Below, in pieces: positions 45,814 through 58,206 of a DNA stretch of 64,000 nucleotides; position 1 is the stretch's first letter; every line of letters starts with the position of its first letter. The notes beneath the pieces are model-generated. The model had not been told where the DNA came from. It ran no database searches and worked only from the letters and a program-made list of their open reading frames with translations. The DNA comes from Mercenaria mercenaria. Taxonomy: Eukaryota > Mollusca > Bivalvia > Venerida > Veneridae. The translations under genes were made by a program, and so were the position numbers. The DNA lies in contig NC_069371.1 of NCBI RefSeq assembly GCF_021730395.1, forward strand, positions 46,944,001-47,008,000, in the 5' to 3' direction.

Positions 45814-47612
45814 TGCTAGGCGCTTTGCCGTAATTGGTCTGGTATATTGTGGTGGTGATTTAGTTCGTATAAATTCTCTCTACTATATCATAATTTATAA
45901 TGCGAACTTGTATCCTAGCGGATCTCACGTATGGGAAAGTCAACTGTTCTGAATTTAATTATATCTCTTAATGCAAACTATCTCTATAAATTCAATGTAT
46001 CTTCGAGATCCAGTTAACTTTCAGAGAGAGAAAATATAGCTTCTCTGGTCCCAATCAGTTAAAAAGACTAAAATGTCACTACTGATTTATGAGACATGAA
46101 AACAGAGATTTGAGTATATATATGCAAATGTTGAACCAGTACGAATGTGTAGTGCAATTCGGGCTCGTATATAAAGCAGCATCGAAACTAATCTTATTGG
46201 GTTAGTGGACTTGCTGTGGCATGTGCGTGTTCGTTTGTACTGCTAGGCGCTTTGCCGTAATTGGTCTGGTATATTGTGGTGGTGATTAAGTTCGTATAAA
46301 TTCTCTCTACTATATAATAATTTATAATGCGAACTTGTATCCTAGCGGATCTCACGTATGGGAAAGTCAACTGTTCTGAATTTAATTATATCTCTTAATG
46401 CAAACTATCTCTATAAATTCAATGTATCTTCGAGATCCAGTTAACTTTCAGAGAGAGAAAATATAGCTTCTCTGGTCCCAATCAGTTAAAAAGACTAAAA
46501 TGTCACTACTGATTTATGAGACATGAAAACAGAGATTTGAGTATATATATGCAAATGTTGAACCAGTACGAATGTGTAGTACAATTCGGGTTCGTATATA
46601 AAGCAGCATCGAAACTAATCTTATTGGGTTAGTGGACTTGCTGTGGCATGTGCGTGTTCGTTTGTACTGCTAGGCGCTTTGCCGTAATTGGTCTGGTATA
46701 TTGTGGTGGTGATTTAGTTCGTATAAATTCTCTCTACTATATAATAATTTATAATGCGAACTTGTATCCTAGCGGATCTCACGTATGGGAAAGTCAACTG
46801 TTCTGAATTTGATTATATCTCTTAATGCAAACTATCTCTATAAATTCAATGTATCTTCGAGATCCAGTTAACTTTCAGAGAGAGAAAATATAGCTTCTCT
46901 GGTCCCAATCAGTTAAAAAGACTAAAATGTCACTACTGATTTATGAGACATGAAAACAGAGATTTGAGTATATATATGCAAATGTTGAACCAGTACGAAT
47001 GTGTAGTACAATTCGGGCTCGTATATAAAGCAGCATCGAAACTAATCTTATTGGGTTAGTGGACTTGCTGTGGCATGTGCGTGTTCGTTTGTACTGCTAG
47101 ACGCTTTGCCGTAATTGGTCTGGTATATTGTGGTGGTGATTTAGTTCGTATTAATTCTCTCTACTATATAATAATTTATAATGCGAACTTGTATCCTAGC
47201 GGATCTCACGTATGGGAAAGTCAACTGTTCTGAATTTAATTATATCTCTTAATGTAAACTATCTCTATAAATTAAATGTATCTTCGAGATCCAGTTAACT
47301 TTCAGAGAGAGAAAATATAGCTTCTCTGGTCCCAATCAGTTAAAAAGACTAAAATGTCACTACTGATTTATGAGACATGAAAACAGAGATTTGAGTATAT
47401 ATATATGCAAATGTTGAACCAGTACGAATGTGTAGTACAATTCGGGCTCGTATATAAAGCAGCATCGAAACTAATCTTATTGGGTTAGTGGACTTGCTGT
47501 GGCATGTGCGTGTTCGTTTGTACTGCTAGGCGCTTTGCCGTAATTGGTCTGGGATATTGTGGTGGTGATTTAGTTCGTATAAATTCTCTCTACTATATAT
47601 ATATATATATAT
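45811..47612. repeat. 427-bp satellite array, four full units and a partial fifth
   Basis: Units starting TACTGCTAGGCGCTTTGCCG at 45811, 46238, 46665, 47092 and 47521 (periods 427, 427, 427, 429). Only a few substitutions separate units (for example GATTTAG versus GATTAAG, GTAGTGC versus GTAGTAC), so the array is young or homogenised. The fifth unit stops inside the unit's own TA-rich spot, in a TATATA tract. Each unit holds a TATATAAAG box. No coding capacity and no similarity I recognise to rRNA, 5S, snRNA or tRNA genes. Confidence 0.95.
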
Positions 47613-47684
47613 CCAAAATGTACAGTTTGGGTTTGGGTTATTACATCATCACTTTGCGGTAGGTGATATAAATTCGGATGTGCC

Positions 47685-48247
47685 TGCTTTTAGCTGGACT
47701 TTTCGAAGAAAAAGTAGAGCTATTGCACTCGATCCAGCGTCGGCGTCGCCGTTGGTTAAAGTTTTTGATAAAGTCAAATATCTCTGTTACTATCAAAGCT
47801 ATTGACTTGAAACTTAAAGTGCTTATTTACCATCAAAAGTTTCACCAGTAGAAACAATCCCCATAACTTTGATTGAATTTTGATAGAATTATGCTCCGTT
47901 TTAACTTAGAATTTTTGGTTTAAGCTTTTGATAAAGTCAAATATCTCTAGATCTGTTACTATCAAACCTATTGACTTGAAACTTAAAATAGTTATTTACT
48001 ATTGAAGTCTACACCAGGAAAATCATCTTTCAAAAACCCTGGTTTGAATTTTGACAGAATTATGCCCCCTTTTCAATTCTTTTTACTATCAAAGTCTACA
48101 CGTGGAGAAACAATCCCCATTACTCTGATTTGAACTTTGACAGAGTTATGTCCCGTTTTAACTTGGATGTGTTTTACTGGCAAAGCTCTAATTCAGAATC
48201 AAGTACTGAGAAAAATCGAGCGCGCAGTCTTGCGGACAGCTCTTGTT
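47685..48247. repeat. Phrase-repeat element ending GACAGCTCTTGTTT
   Basis: Begins TAGCTGGACTTTTCGAAG and repeats words such as TTTGATAAAGTCAAATATC, CTATTGACTTGAAACTTAAA and TTTGACAGAGTTATG at irregular 100-190-bp spacing. Ends GGACAGCTCTTGTTT. A partial relative is at 57975-58206. Confidence 0.8.
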
Positions 48248-48249
48248 TT

Positions 48250-48990
48250 GTGTTTTTGTCCATCAGAGAGAAGTAATGCTACACATATCGCCAAAGTTTA
48301 AAGCGAGTCATGCGCTCTGCACGTCTTCATAATGTGGTGAACCTTTGTGCCAAGTTTCTTTAAAATCCGTCAAGCAGTTTATGAGTTACACATCGCACTC
48401 GAAACAAAGTTATATGACCTTTGACCCCATCCCGAAGTGTGACATTGACCTTGTTTCGATGTAGTGGACAACATTTGTGCAATGTTTCTTTAAAATCCCT
48501 CAAACAGATCAAGAGTTACAGAGCGGACACGAAACAAAGTCATATGACCGTGACACCTAAGTGTGACCTTGACCTTAAAGCGAGCCACCTGATACAAGCA
48601 CTCTGCACGTCGGCTTGACGTGGAGAACATTTGTCATGTTTGTTTAAAATCCTTTAAGGGTTTCACGAGTTACAGAGCGGAGTCGAAAAGAAATTGCTAA
48701 CGGACAGACGGACACATAGACAGACAGACGGCCAGATGAACACCTGTGGTATCCCAAAATACGTCCTCTCGGGCGTATAATAACACCAAAGTAATAGAGA
48801 CGCAAGCTTTTACGTTTTCAACAGTTTTCACAATGATTTACCTACTGACCTACATTTTGATCCCAGCTAACCCAGTTTAGATTTTTTCATGTCGGACGTC
48901 GACGACGATGGAATACGGATACATTGCGATCGGACTAGCTCATCTTTTCAGCTTTGACGCAGATGCGCAACTTATAATATTAGAAATGAC
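48250..48990. repeat. Phrase-repeat element adjoining the previous one
   Basis: Repeats TTTCTTTAAAATCC, GAGTTACAGAGCGG, CGAAACAAAGT and GTGACCTTGACCTT, then a GACAGACGGAC stretch (48703-48735) and GTCCTCTCGGGCGTATAATA. It probably extends to about 48785; the GTCGGACGTCGACGACGATG stretch up to 48990 may be a separate repeat. Same building style as 39254-40253. Confidence 0.7.
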
Positions 48991-50984
48991 GCTAGATCAA
49001 GTACTTTTTGCGATATGTATAACAAAACATTTCTCTGGTGAACAGACGGACGGAAAGGCAAGTCCAAATCTTATCCTTTTCGGTGACATAATAAGCCAGA
49101 CCTTACCATCATTATAGGAATGTTTTCCTACCAAACATAAATTAAAATTATCATGTTGAGACGGTCCCCTTGAAAAATCGATCGTCTTAGGTGTTCACAG
49201 TCCACGTAGACTTAATACGCAAATGTCTAATAGCAGTTACAATGTAAAATTCAATTTTCTAAACGTCGTGTTAATATGCAAATATACATTGAAAATTAAC
49301 AACACACAATCATTTGCTATTCAAAAGGAAAACGTACGCTTGTTTTCTTCTGTATTGTATTAGATACTGGCATAAATAATTTTCAATGTTTATTTTTGTT
49401 GAAAGAAAAGAAAGTTTGAGCTAGCACAGAATAATAGAATATAAAAATCCATATAAATAGAGCGTTTATCCAGGAGTCATTTTATTAATACTTACTGACA
49501 TAATAAGCACAATAATCCATAAGCAGTTGGTGCCAATTCTATTGAGAAGCATAATGCGGGTAAATAAACAAAATTGTAAAACATAACATATTGAAGCACG
49601 TGTCGGTCTTAGATTTGAATAAAATCAGGTAAAAGATTTTGGCTTTTGAACCATTCACCAAGAGTGTTACGTGTCGCTCAATAGTATGAATTAACTGAAA
49701 TTACAAAACATGTACTAATAGTTCCCCTTTTTGTATCACCCTACTTAACTGTCGTTTCTGAAAATGTTAAATAATGAAATATTTACTCTTTAATTAAAAT
49801 CTTTTGATTTAAGCGGATATACATGTATTACGCGCAAAAACCACATTCGGTTTGGTTGTTTGAACAGTTTCAATGTAAAATCTTTGTTTTTCTTTTGTTA
49901 AATTTATCTATATAACAAATAAACAAATATCAAGAAAGATAGATAACGATGTATATGTTAGCTATCAACATATTTTGAACATCTCACAATGAAAAAAGTA
50001 AAACTACGTTTTATGTATCTTAGAATAAATAAACAAACATGCAAAATGTGTAACTTTGAATGTGTGAATAGAGAAGTTGGAGAAAGAACGCTTAAAGTAA
50101 AGCGACTGTAAACATTGGGCTCTTTCCGTATCTTCCTTTCCTTTGCACTGGAGGAAATGGTCTGCTTAAGGGTTGATATCTTACAGGTATATTGCCTTAG
50201 AAAGTTATGTCTCTTTTAATGTGTGTGTTAAAAAGTTACCATAGATTTAAATGCTGCAAGGAGCTAAAGTATATTTAAATCAGCAACCAAAACGGATGGG
50301 ATAATTTCTTTTTCCCCTTCTTTTGCTGTTGTTTGTTTGTATAAATCAAGTTATTGCCATTGATAATCAATTCTGTTTAAATAAGTTGTCTGCTTGTGCA
50401 AAATACTTATCTTATATATTTGTTGTCAAAAAGAACTGTTGTAACAAAGTGATAATCAAATGGCCGTGGAGGAGACTGTGTAACTTTTTAGTGCCCCTCG
50501 GTCCATTTAATCGAAGGTATTGTTTGCAATTTTAATGAACAGTTCTGATCAGAAGTTTATATACGCTGTATTTACCTATTTTCCCTTGCCTGTTACAACT
50601 GGCATCTATGGCTGCTTATCCTCCACCTCTGAGCCTTGTGTACTGATTCTCATCTAGTTACAGAAACAGCAGCAGATAACTATTTCATTCCGAATCTAAC
50701 ACAAGTTTAAAGATTAATTAATGATTTTAATTCGACCTGTATGACTGATACAAGATATCTATGAAATTCAACACCACTTATAAAAATTGTATAATGTCAA
50801 AATGGCGCATGTTTACGTTTGCACTGATGTAAGATTTTATATTTTTTAAATTCCGGTCTAGCGGTCGTCCTTCGCAATTTTTCCACTTGACAGCATTTAA
50901 CTGTGTTGTGTCTTTAACATACGCACGTGGAAAAGGATAATAATAATAATGTGTATACTATGTATAAAAGTTTAGTTCAAAGGG
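48991..50984. other. Intergenic, nothing recognised
   Basis: AT-rich. Frames at 48908-49117 and 50323-50535 show no domain. 50940-50950 is a short AAT run. Confidence 0.45.
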
Positions 50985-52226
50985 TGAAATTTGGAAATCG
51001 CAAATTTGTGAAAGCGTGGATAATTGAACTTCAAGAATTCACGATTGCAAGAATTCACAAATTCCTGAATAAACTATTTTATATGAAATTTTGAAATCGT
51101 GAATTTGTGAATTAATGAACTTCTAAAAATCACGATTTCAAGAATTCACAATTTCCAAATTTTATGCAAAATTCGTGAATTCTTGAAATCGTGAATTCAT
51201 GAATTCTTGAAGTTCAATAAATCACAAATTCATAATTTCCAAATTTCATATTAAAAAATCGTTTATTCTGGAATTTGTGAATTCTATAAATCGTGTAGAC
51301 TTGAAGTTTAATAATTCACATTTCACAAATTCAGGATTTCCAAATTTCACGCAAAAATCGGGAATTCTTGAATTCATGAATTCTTTAAGTCCAATAATTC
51401 ATTAATTCACAATTTTAAAATTTCACGCAAAAATCTCGAATTCTTGAATCGTGAGTTCAAGAATTCTAGATGGTCATTAATTTATAAATTCACGATTTCC
51501 AAATTTCATGCAAAAATCTCCAATTCATGAATTCTTTAAGTTGAATAATTAACGATTGCATAAATTCACGATTTCCGAACTTCAAGCAAAAATCGTGAAT
51601 TCTAGAAATCTTGAATTTGTGAATTCTTGCAGTTCAATAATTCACAATTTCAGGATTTCAAAATTTCACGCAAAATTTATGTCGATAATTCAATATTTCA
51701 CTTATTCAATATTTCACAACTTCATGAATTCACGATTTCCATATTTCATGTCAAAAAATCAAGAATTCAATTATTCATGATTTCATAATTTCACAAAGAC
51801 CACTTCAAGAATTCTTGATTTAATTTAGATACACCATGTTTCAATTACTCAATAATTCATAACTTCACGAATTCAAGATTTCCATATTTCATGTCAAAAA
51901 AATCAAGAATTCAATTATTCACGATTTCATGGTTTCACAAATACCACTTCAAGAATTCTCAATTTCATTTAAATACCTCATGTTTCACAACTTCATGAGT
52001 TCACAATTTCCATATTTCATGTCAAAAATTCAATTATTCACATTTCATGATTTCACAAGACTTAGTACCAATTCAAGAATTTTCGATTTTAAATACTTCA
52101 TGTTTCAATTGTTCAATATTTCACCAATTCATGAATTCACTATTTTCCTATTTCATGTCAAAAATTCAAGAATTCAAGTATTAATGATTTCACAATTACC
52201 ACTTCAAGAATTCTCGATTTCGTTTA
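50985..52226. repeat. Degenerate GAATTC-rich array, first part
   Basis: The words GAATTC, CACGATTTC and CAAATTTC with their complements recur every 15-30 bp. From about 51720 a longer unit of roughly 130-145 bp appears (CATATTTCATGTCAAAAA near 51740, 51883, 52011 and 52148). In the first 700 bp both orientations alternate (GAAATCGTGAATT and AATTCACGATTTC), so the DNA can fold on itself. Peptides such as SRFPYFMSK in this region are products of the repeat, not genes. Confidence 0.9.
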
Positions 52227-52668
52227 AAGTGGCATTATGCGCATCTTACAGCACGTAGTGTGTTTTTGGTGAATGTTTTATAAAAGCTAGTTTTCGGTTG
52301 TTGTGCATTTAAATGTGTTTAATTAACAATAATGCCGCATAAGTATTTGAAAGTGATGCTTTAGAAATGAAGAAATCGGACTTATAAAAAATAGTTCATT
52401 TCTTCAGTCTTGTACGCAATGATCTCCCTTACCTATAAGTAGAGATTTCTGAGGTTGAAGGGAAGCAACTCCTGCAAGCAGTTTGACTTTTCTTAAAAAG
52501 ACTGCCCCAGTCAAAATAAGAAAAGTCATATTTAAAAAGTTATTATTTCGTAATGGTAACAGGAAGAGTTTGGTATACTGGGTTAAAAACTATAATTTCC
52601 TCCACCCTTTTTACACACATATCTATTTGTGCTGTATTTTTACTTGAAAAATGCGTATAATTCCACTT
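52227..52668. mobile_element. 442-bp MITE with TA target duplication, inside the GAATTC array
   Basis: Terminal inverted repeats: left AAGTGGCATTATGCGCAT; right, reverse complemented, AAGTGGAATTATACGCAT; both then reach ACAGCAC. Flanked by TA at 52225-52226 and 52669-52670. Removing element and one TA restores the array text CGATTTCGTTTAAATACTTC seen in neighbouring units. The TA duplication fits a Tc1/mariner-like transposase source. Non-coding. Confidence 0.85.
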
Positions 52669-52670
52669 TA

Positions 52671-52880
52671 AATACTTCATGTTTCAATGATTCAATGTTT
52701 CACAATTTTATAAATTCACGATTTCCATATTTCATATCAAAAATTCAAGAATTCAATTATTCACGATTTCATGATTTCACGAATACCACTTCAAGAAATC
52801 CCGATTTCATTTATTAACTGCTTCATGATTTTTACTTCACGAATTCATACTCAGAAATCGTGAATTCTTGAAATTGAAAT
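52671..52880. repeat. GAATTC-rich array, second part
   Basis: Continuation of the array on the other side of the MITE (CATGTTTCAATGATTC, CACGATTTCCATATTTC), ending near GAAATCGTGAATTCTTG. Confidence 0.9.
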
Positions 52881-52898
52881 GTCACCATCGGTCTTTTG

Positions 52899-53466
52899 TA
52901 CAAGTAGGCATGATTAGTGCGACCTACAATGGTTAAATGTCAAAGAGAAATCATGCTCCTTTCAGACCTTCGATATGCAATATATAAAACATTTTTTTCT
53001 AGGCAATTATCTTTACAATATGCTCGTTTTGGGAGAATCTTATCAACAAGTAGTAGTACACATACTTTGTTTAAATATACATGTTTTAAGTGAGTACTGT
53101 TTTATACCTTATGTACTGTATTGTTAATATTTGTTAGTTTTATGTTGAAAAAAACTATAGTAATTGTTCGTATTTTTAAGTGTGAGAATTCGGTCAACTA
53201 TACATGTACCTCTAACTACATATCAAAACTTTATAACACAATAGATATTCGCAGTATGAAATGCATTTCACTTCTTTAACTTTTTCCTATTTCGAACACC
53301 CACTGTGTTCCTACTGTGCACATAACATCATTGTTTGGTCGGAACCAACTTTACAGTTTAAAACAATTTGATCTTTTTATAATTAAGGCATTATATAGAA
53401 TCATCTTTAAGCGCAAATGAGCATATCACTGAGGCAATTAAACGATTCTTGATAGAGATTTTAAAT

Positions 53467-53501
<35 letters not shown>

Positions 53502-55880
53502 TGGGGGTGTGGGCGAGGAGGTTTAAAACGACACGACTGAACAGGAATCTATTTCTAAGAACTTGACTAAATCAATTTACAAACACATGTAACTAGAACC
53601 AAAAATTGAACAAACACCTTTCAATTACAGTTTCCATATATATTAAAGCTTATTACAGAAACGATTTTTACATATCCAATGGTTACCGACCTAACAACAA
53701 GCGTAGGATGTATCAGAACGATATTTATTATGTTTTAACTTTCCCTGGTGTATTGTCAATACAAAAAAGTAACAAAATCAATGAAGTAAAAATAAATGCT
53801 CATTGATTTTGAAGACGGGTCTTCATTTTGTTTAGTGAACTTTTGTATTTACAGCGGAAGACTGGACCCAACGGCATCGATATTCAAATTTTCAAACTTC
53901 ATTTTTCCATGTTACTGCCTATATAGATGTGAATTTCTAATTATTTCTGTCTTATATGTGATGCCATGTGCCTGATAAACAAACCAGGTGTGTGTAGTGA
54001 CCATTTTAATTAGATGCATTTGATACCATTTTCAGTAACTGTTCTGCAAAAAAATGCACTATAAGATCGTTTAAATATTAATTTTTTTTACTTATATTTG
54101 CATTACTTAATAAACCCATCTTGTAACCTTTTCATATCGTTCGCTGATCTTACCTGTAATGTGATCAAATAAAGACGTAACATCACATTTTAACATTAAA
54201 TTTTAACAAACTTTACACTGTAACCTGCACATTTAAGTACACATGTCTTTAATTTAAATGAAATAGCGTCAATGTGTGTTATTTTTAAACCTTTCCGGAG
54301 CGCTTTCTATGATGAGCTTAAACTATCTCAAGAAAATCAAGAAGCAGATTATAATTTTATTAGGTCAAGACGAAACACGGCGTTATTAATTTCGATTAAA
54401 TACATGTACCAGCATGAATATACGTACGTGCGGGTTTAATTTCGATTCTAATATCCGCCTGGGGTATCAAAATGCAATTGAATGTTATTTACAGTATGCT
54501 TTCCGTACATGTTCAAAATGTAGTAAACCAGACATCTAAAAGTGTGAACGTGTAGATTCACCAAGCAACTCAATTAAATATGTCGAAAGTATATTTATCA
54601 TTAAATATGTTTTAGAATTGACCACATGAAACCGTACCCACACAGATGTTGATATCTCTAAGACTTAAATTACAAATTGGGGTTTTATGTTAATAAGAGC
54701 ATACCTAAGCGTGTTTACGATTTCTATTGAAAAGCATATTAATATTATTCTTATAACGCCTTACGTTTATATAATATGGTATGTATCGTTCTTTAAAGCA
54801 TGTTTATGTTAATATGCTAACATAATACTAAAATGTCCCGATTCACTGAAGCGTTCTTTTAGATGGTTTGGTTTAGTATTTACAAACATCAAAATGGTAC
54901 TCAACATTTTGCACTGTTTGATCAGCGTCACAGTAGGTCCAGCCCACTTCCTTTCCGGAGCGAAGTCCGATAATTTGAAATTCATGCGATGCCGTGGTCT
55001 TCGCAATGTCTTAATGGACACAGTACATGTACTAAAATACTAATACTATAAAAACATAGAAAAAATAAAACAGAAAAACACAGCTATTCTGATATCAAAG
55101 TCAGTTTGCCAATTTATTTAGATTATCGATACAAATATTTCCTCCGTTGGTAGAGTTATAAAATTTACTTAAACAGTTTAAATGGTATGGTATAGTTTTC
55201 TTATACGTAAGGTAATATCTCCATCGTACAAACTCGGTAAGATTACGCACCGTATACACAGAAAAGTCTGCAAATTTTACCCGTGATCTTTTACTTAGAT
55301 ATGCAGCGGGAAAGCGTTCACTAAAAGTATTACGAATGAATATCTTTAGTGCATTTTCGTCCGGTTTTGTCACTCGATACATTTGATAATTGCCTGTGCT
55401 ATCATTCTTAGATGTAATCCAATTGTACACTGAACTAAAAGACAACCAGTATTTCACAGGTTTCCACGAATACATGTCAAGCTGCTGGTTCTTATATCGT
55501 GCTAGAAATGGATTCATGTAAAATCCTTCTTCTTCTCTGACTTCCAAGGCTGCTTTGGGTACTTTTTTATAATCCATATCTAGATAGCCAATGTCAGCAT
55601 CGTGGTCCCATGGAATGATATCACAGTATCTGAACGCTTCTAAAGCCGTCCCGTAGTCCACCCAGTACGTGACGTTGTGAATATCTAATGATGTCGATAC
55701 GGTTTTGATTAAGATCCTTAAATCGTCATTTTTCTTTTCAGAAATATTGCAAGGGCCAAGTTTTATATGCACCAGATTTAGATATATGCAATACATCAAT
55801 GCAAAACTTGTAAAAATTAAAAATTTCGTGCAGTTCTTCGTCTTGCGAAAATATTTACGTACGAAACACATTAACTCTAA
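52899..55880. repeat. Segmental duplication, right copy
   Basis: Aligns with 22929-25560 in the same orientation. It includes the intact LicD-like gene and its 3' flank. It lacks the foldback element and carries ~90 extra bp near 52930-53025. Confidence 0.88.
53469..53515. repeat. (GT)n microsatellite with G-rich end
   Basis: Counterpart of the G33 run at 23401-23433 in the other duplicate. Confidence 0.9.
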
Positions 55881-55892
55881 AGATCTTGACAT
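55101..55892 (-). CDS. LicD/fukutin-like phosphotransferase family protein, type II membrane protein, intronless
   Basis: A 263-residue single-exon frame. Short basic cytoplasmic N-terminus, membrane segment about residues 24-42 (FLIFTSFALMYCIYLNL), then a lumenal domain. The LicD signature is clear: YWVDYGTALEAFR (76-88), where the family has W-x-D-x-G-T-x-L-x-x-x-R, and IPWDHDADIG (93-102), the acidic D-x-D motif that binds the metal and nucleotide-activated donor. LicD proteins transfer phosphocholine or, in the animal fukutin/FKRP branch, ribitol phosphate to glycans; a Golgi role in glycan modification is likely, the donor unknown. It is shorter than fukutin or FKRP (about 460-500 residues), so it may be a lineage-specific LicD form. 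It has a gutted duplicate at 25299-25560. The ATG chosen is the first in frame and puts the membrane anchor at the right place. No AATAAA located with confidence. Confidence 0.85.
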   Translation of the reverse strand: MSRSLELMCFVRKYFRKTKNCTKFLIFTSFALMYCIYLNLVHIKLGPCNISEKKNDDLRILIKTVSTSLDIHNVTYWVDYGTALEAFRYCDIIPWDHDADIGYLDMDYKKVPKAALEVREEEGFYMNPFLARYKNQQLDMYSWKPVKYWLSFSSVYNWITSKNDSTGNYQMYRVTKPDENALKIFIRNTFSERFPAAYLSKRSRVKFADFSVYTVRNLTEFVRWRYYLTYKKTIPYHLNCLSKFYNSTNGGNICIDNLNKLAN

Positions 55893-57079
55893 AGTCGTAT
55901 ACTTGCGTAGTTATTACCAACTTTAAAAAACGCACACCGACTTTTAACAGGTTAGAAGATCTTATATCACCTATTGCATAACCAGTGGATCGGAACCTCG
56001 CTGATAACAGTTATGTTAAATGTGTTACAAAACCGATAACTGTGCTATTGAGTGTTATGTATTAGAAAAACCAGCGGAGCGGGAGGTTACAAGCTGTTAC
56101 ATAAAGTTAGCGCTCTTTTGAAAACCATGCAGATCAATTAAGAAATAAATAAAAATGAAACGTGAATTTCAACATTTGTTGCAAAATACATTTAATTTTA
56201 AATTAATGATAATAAAAATCGAGGACATAATTATGTATTGCACTCCACTTGAGACAGTGTCAGAACAATTGATGAAGTTATCAGTCATGATATAAATTAG
56301 AGCTAATATGTGTTATAAACACGTTTTGATTTTACAGACATGAATTAGTACTTTTGTATCTATAAACCGAGAAAGGCAAATAGCTCAAATTTGCATTTCA
56401 TCTTCAGAGATTTAATGCTGCGGTCGGCCAAAATGTTAATAAGGCCACACCAAATTGAAAAGTTGTTCATCGGATTTTCGAGAAAATCAGGAGCGAGCGA
56501 AGTGTGAAGAAATATAGTTGTCTTCTTTCGGCTCCCGATTAACTAATAAAAACCTTAAAATAGAATGTCAAAATGTATTATCCCTTTTACATTAGAAATA
56601 GTTTACTAAGGATTGAGAAAACATGGGTACATTTTGGTTTGGGTACATTTTGACAGGCACAATATAGCGAACTCATGGAAAAGTAATAACATTGGCATAC
56701 AATTCAGTATTATTATTTTCGTACCCAGCTGAGAAAACCATATTGGACGAGCCGCCAGTACTCGTCCAAATATATTTCGTATTGTACAGTACAATGTTAA
56801 ATAACCTTTTTATTCTATATCTATTTTATCTTACTATAATAATAGTTTAAATTAAAAATGTTTCACTGAATATTGTATTTCTGCCTTTTCTAGTTTTTCC
56901 CAGCTTGGTATGAGTGCAAATATATATTATACAGAACAATGTTAGACCTTAAATAACCTTTTTATTCTATATTTATTTCACTTCATACGTAATATACGTA
57001 ATTCATTGAATGTTGTTTTTTCTGCGTATCATCATTAAAAAAAGTATATGGCGCAACCTCCCTACAACAGCCATTTGGC
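55893..57079. other. Upstream region of the LicD-like gene and intergenic DNA
   Basis: No gene recognised. Words such as AATAACCTTTTTATTCTATA repeat near 56801 and 56954 (roughly 150 bp apart), a local duplication. Confidence 0.4.
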
Positions 57080-57360
57080 GATTTGGTTGGTAATAATAAT
57101 TGGCTGAGATATTATGCCCACAAATATTGTCAGCAAGTTTGGTGAAGATCGGATGAAAACTGTTCGACTTAAAAGAGCGGACAAGGCTAAATTCCCCGTT
57201 TTTCGAGTAATTCAAGGACTATTATCAAAGAGTGCCTGGTACAATTTGGCTGGTTATCGAAATTGGCCGATATGTAATGCCCACAAACATTGTCAGCTAG
57301 TTTGGTGAAGATCCGACGAAAACTGAATTATAGAGCAGACATGTTTTGGATGCTGACCGC
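57080..57360. repeat. Phrase-repeat fragment, two ~188-bp subunits
   Basis: ATATTATGCCCACAAATATT, GTCAGCAAGTTTGGTGAAGA and TCGGATGAAAACTG recur as ATATGTAATGCCCACAAACA, GTCAGCTAGTTTGGTGAAGA and TCCGACGAAAACTG about 188 bp later. Same element style as 39254-40253. Confidence 0.7.
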
Positions 57361-57763
57361 CCGTCCGTTGCCATTCATAATCTTCTCCATTTTGTTTCTT
57401 AACCGTTAAATAAAAACTGCTGAGGTAGCTATTCAGACAGTCAGGGCTGATACCAATTTCTAGGTTTCGTCCGGAACGGCTTCTTTAAGCGACTTTTCAA
57501 ATATTCCAACATCTGATGATCCTTTTTACTGTATTTTTAAGTTTTTGATTATTAACGAACGTTTTAATATCTAAATCAGATAGCATTTGTTATCCCTTGA
57601 ATCGTTTTTGTGTGTTGTAAACAAACAAAAACTCAAATTAAATCCAGATTTCAAGACGCATAATCAAACTCTGTACATAGAGCGCCTACTTCGTCCGATT
57701 TACATTCGGAACATTTTCACGCGTTTCGGGCTTTATCGTATGTTTAACATGGGACTGTTGAAC

Positions 57764-57848
57764 CGTCCAAATACAGAAAATACAGGATTTTTTGTACGCG
57801 CGTGCGTCCAAATACAGAAAATACAGGATTTTTGTACGCACGTGCGTC
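57764..57848. repeat. Tandem duplication, ~41 bp x 2
   Basis: CGTCCAAATACAGAAAATAC followed by AGGATTTTTTGTACGCGCGT occurs twice (starts 57764 and 57805). It accounts for the repeated peptide in overlapping frames. Confidence 0.85.
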
Positions 57849-57974
57849 CTAATACCGTAATATATTGTACGGTCACGTGTTGCAAATGAACGTTCGCGAT
57901 TGGATAGATAAAATAGGTATAGAGTAAAATCAAATAATGTATGCGTTTGTAAATGAGGTTAGAAAATATGTATT

Positions 57975-58206
57975 ATACAACTGCATAAGTCTACACCAGA
58001 AAAAACAATCTCCATAACTCTGATTTGAATTTTGACAGAGTTATGCCACTTTTTAACATATTATTTTTGTTAAAGTTTTATATAATGTCCAATATCTCTG
58101 TTATTTTCAAAGCTATTGACTATTATGCCCTTTTTGCTGGCAAAGCAGAGTCAAGCGCTGAGAAAAGTCGAGCATGCTGTCTTACAGACAGCTCCCTCTT
58201 GTTCTA
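57975..58206. repeat. Partial phrase-repeat element, relative of 47685-48247
   Basis: Shares GTCTACACCAG, CTCTGATTTGAATTTTGACA, GAGTTATGCC and the end GACAGCTCCCTCTTGTTC. Confidence 0.75.

Noticed and set aside
45811-47612. Tandem 5S rRNA, snRNA or spliced-leader genes
   Set aside because: Period and homogeneity would fit, but I find no 5S boxes, U-snRNA text, or Sm site with a donor in a suitable place.
51556-52258. Open frames with repeated peptides such as SRFPYFMSK, looking like a repeat protein
   Set aside because: They are translations of the GAATTC-rich satellite. The repeat continues in other frames and through stops, and it is split by a MITE.
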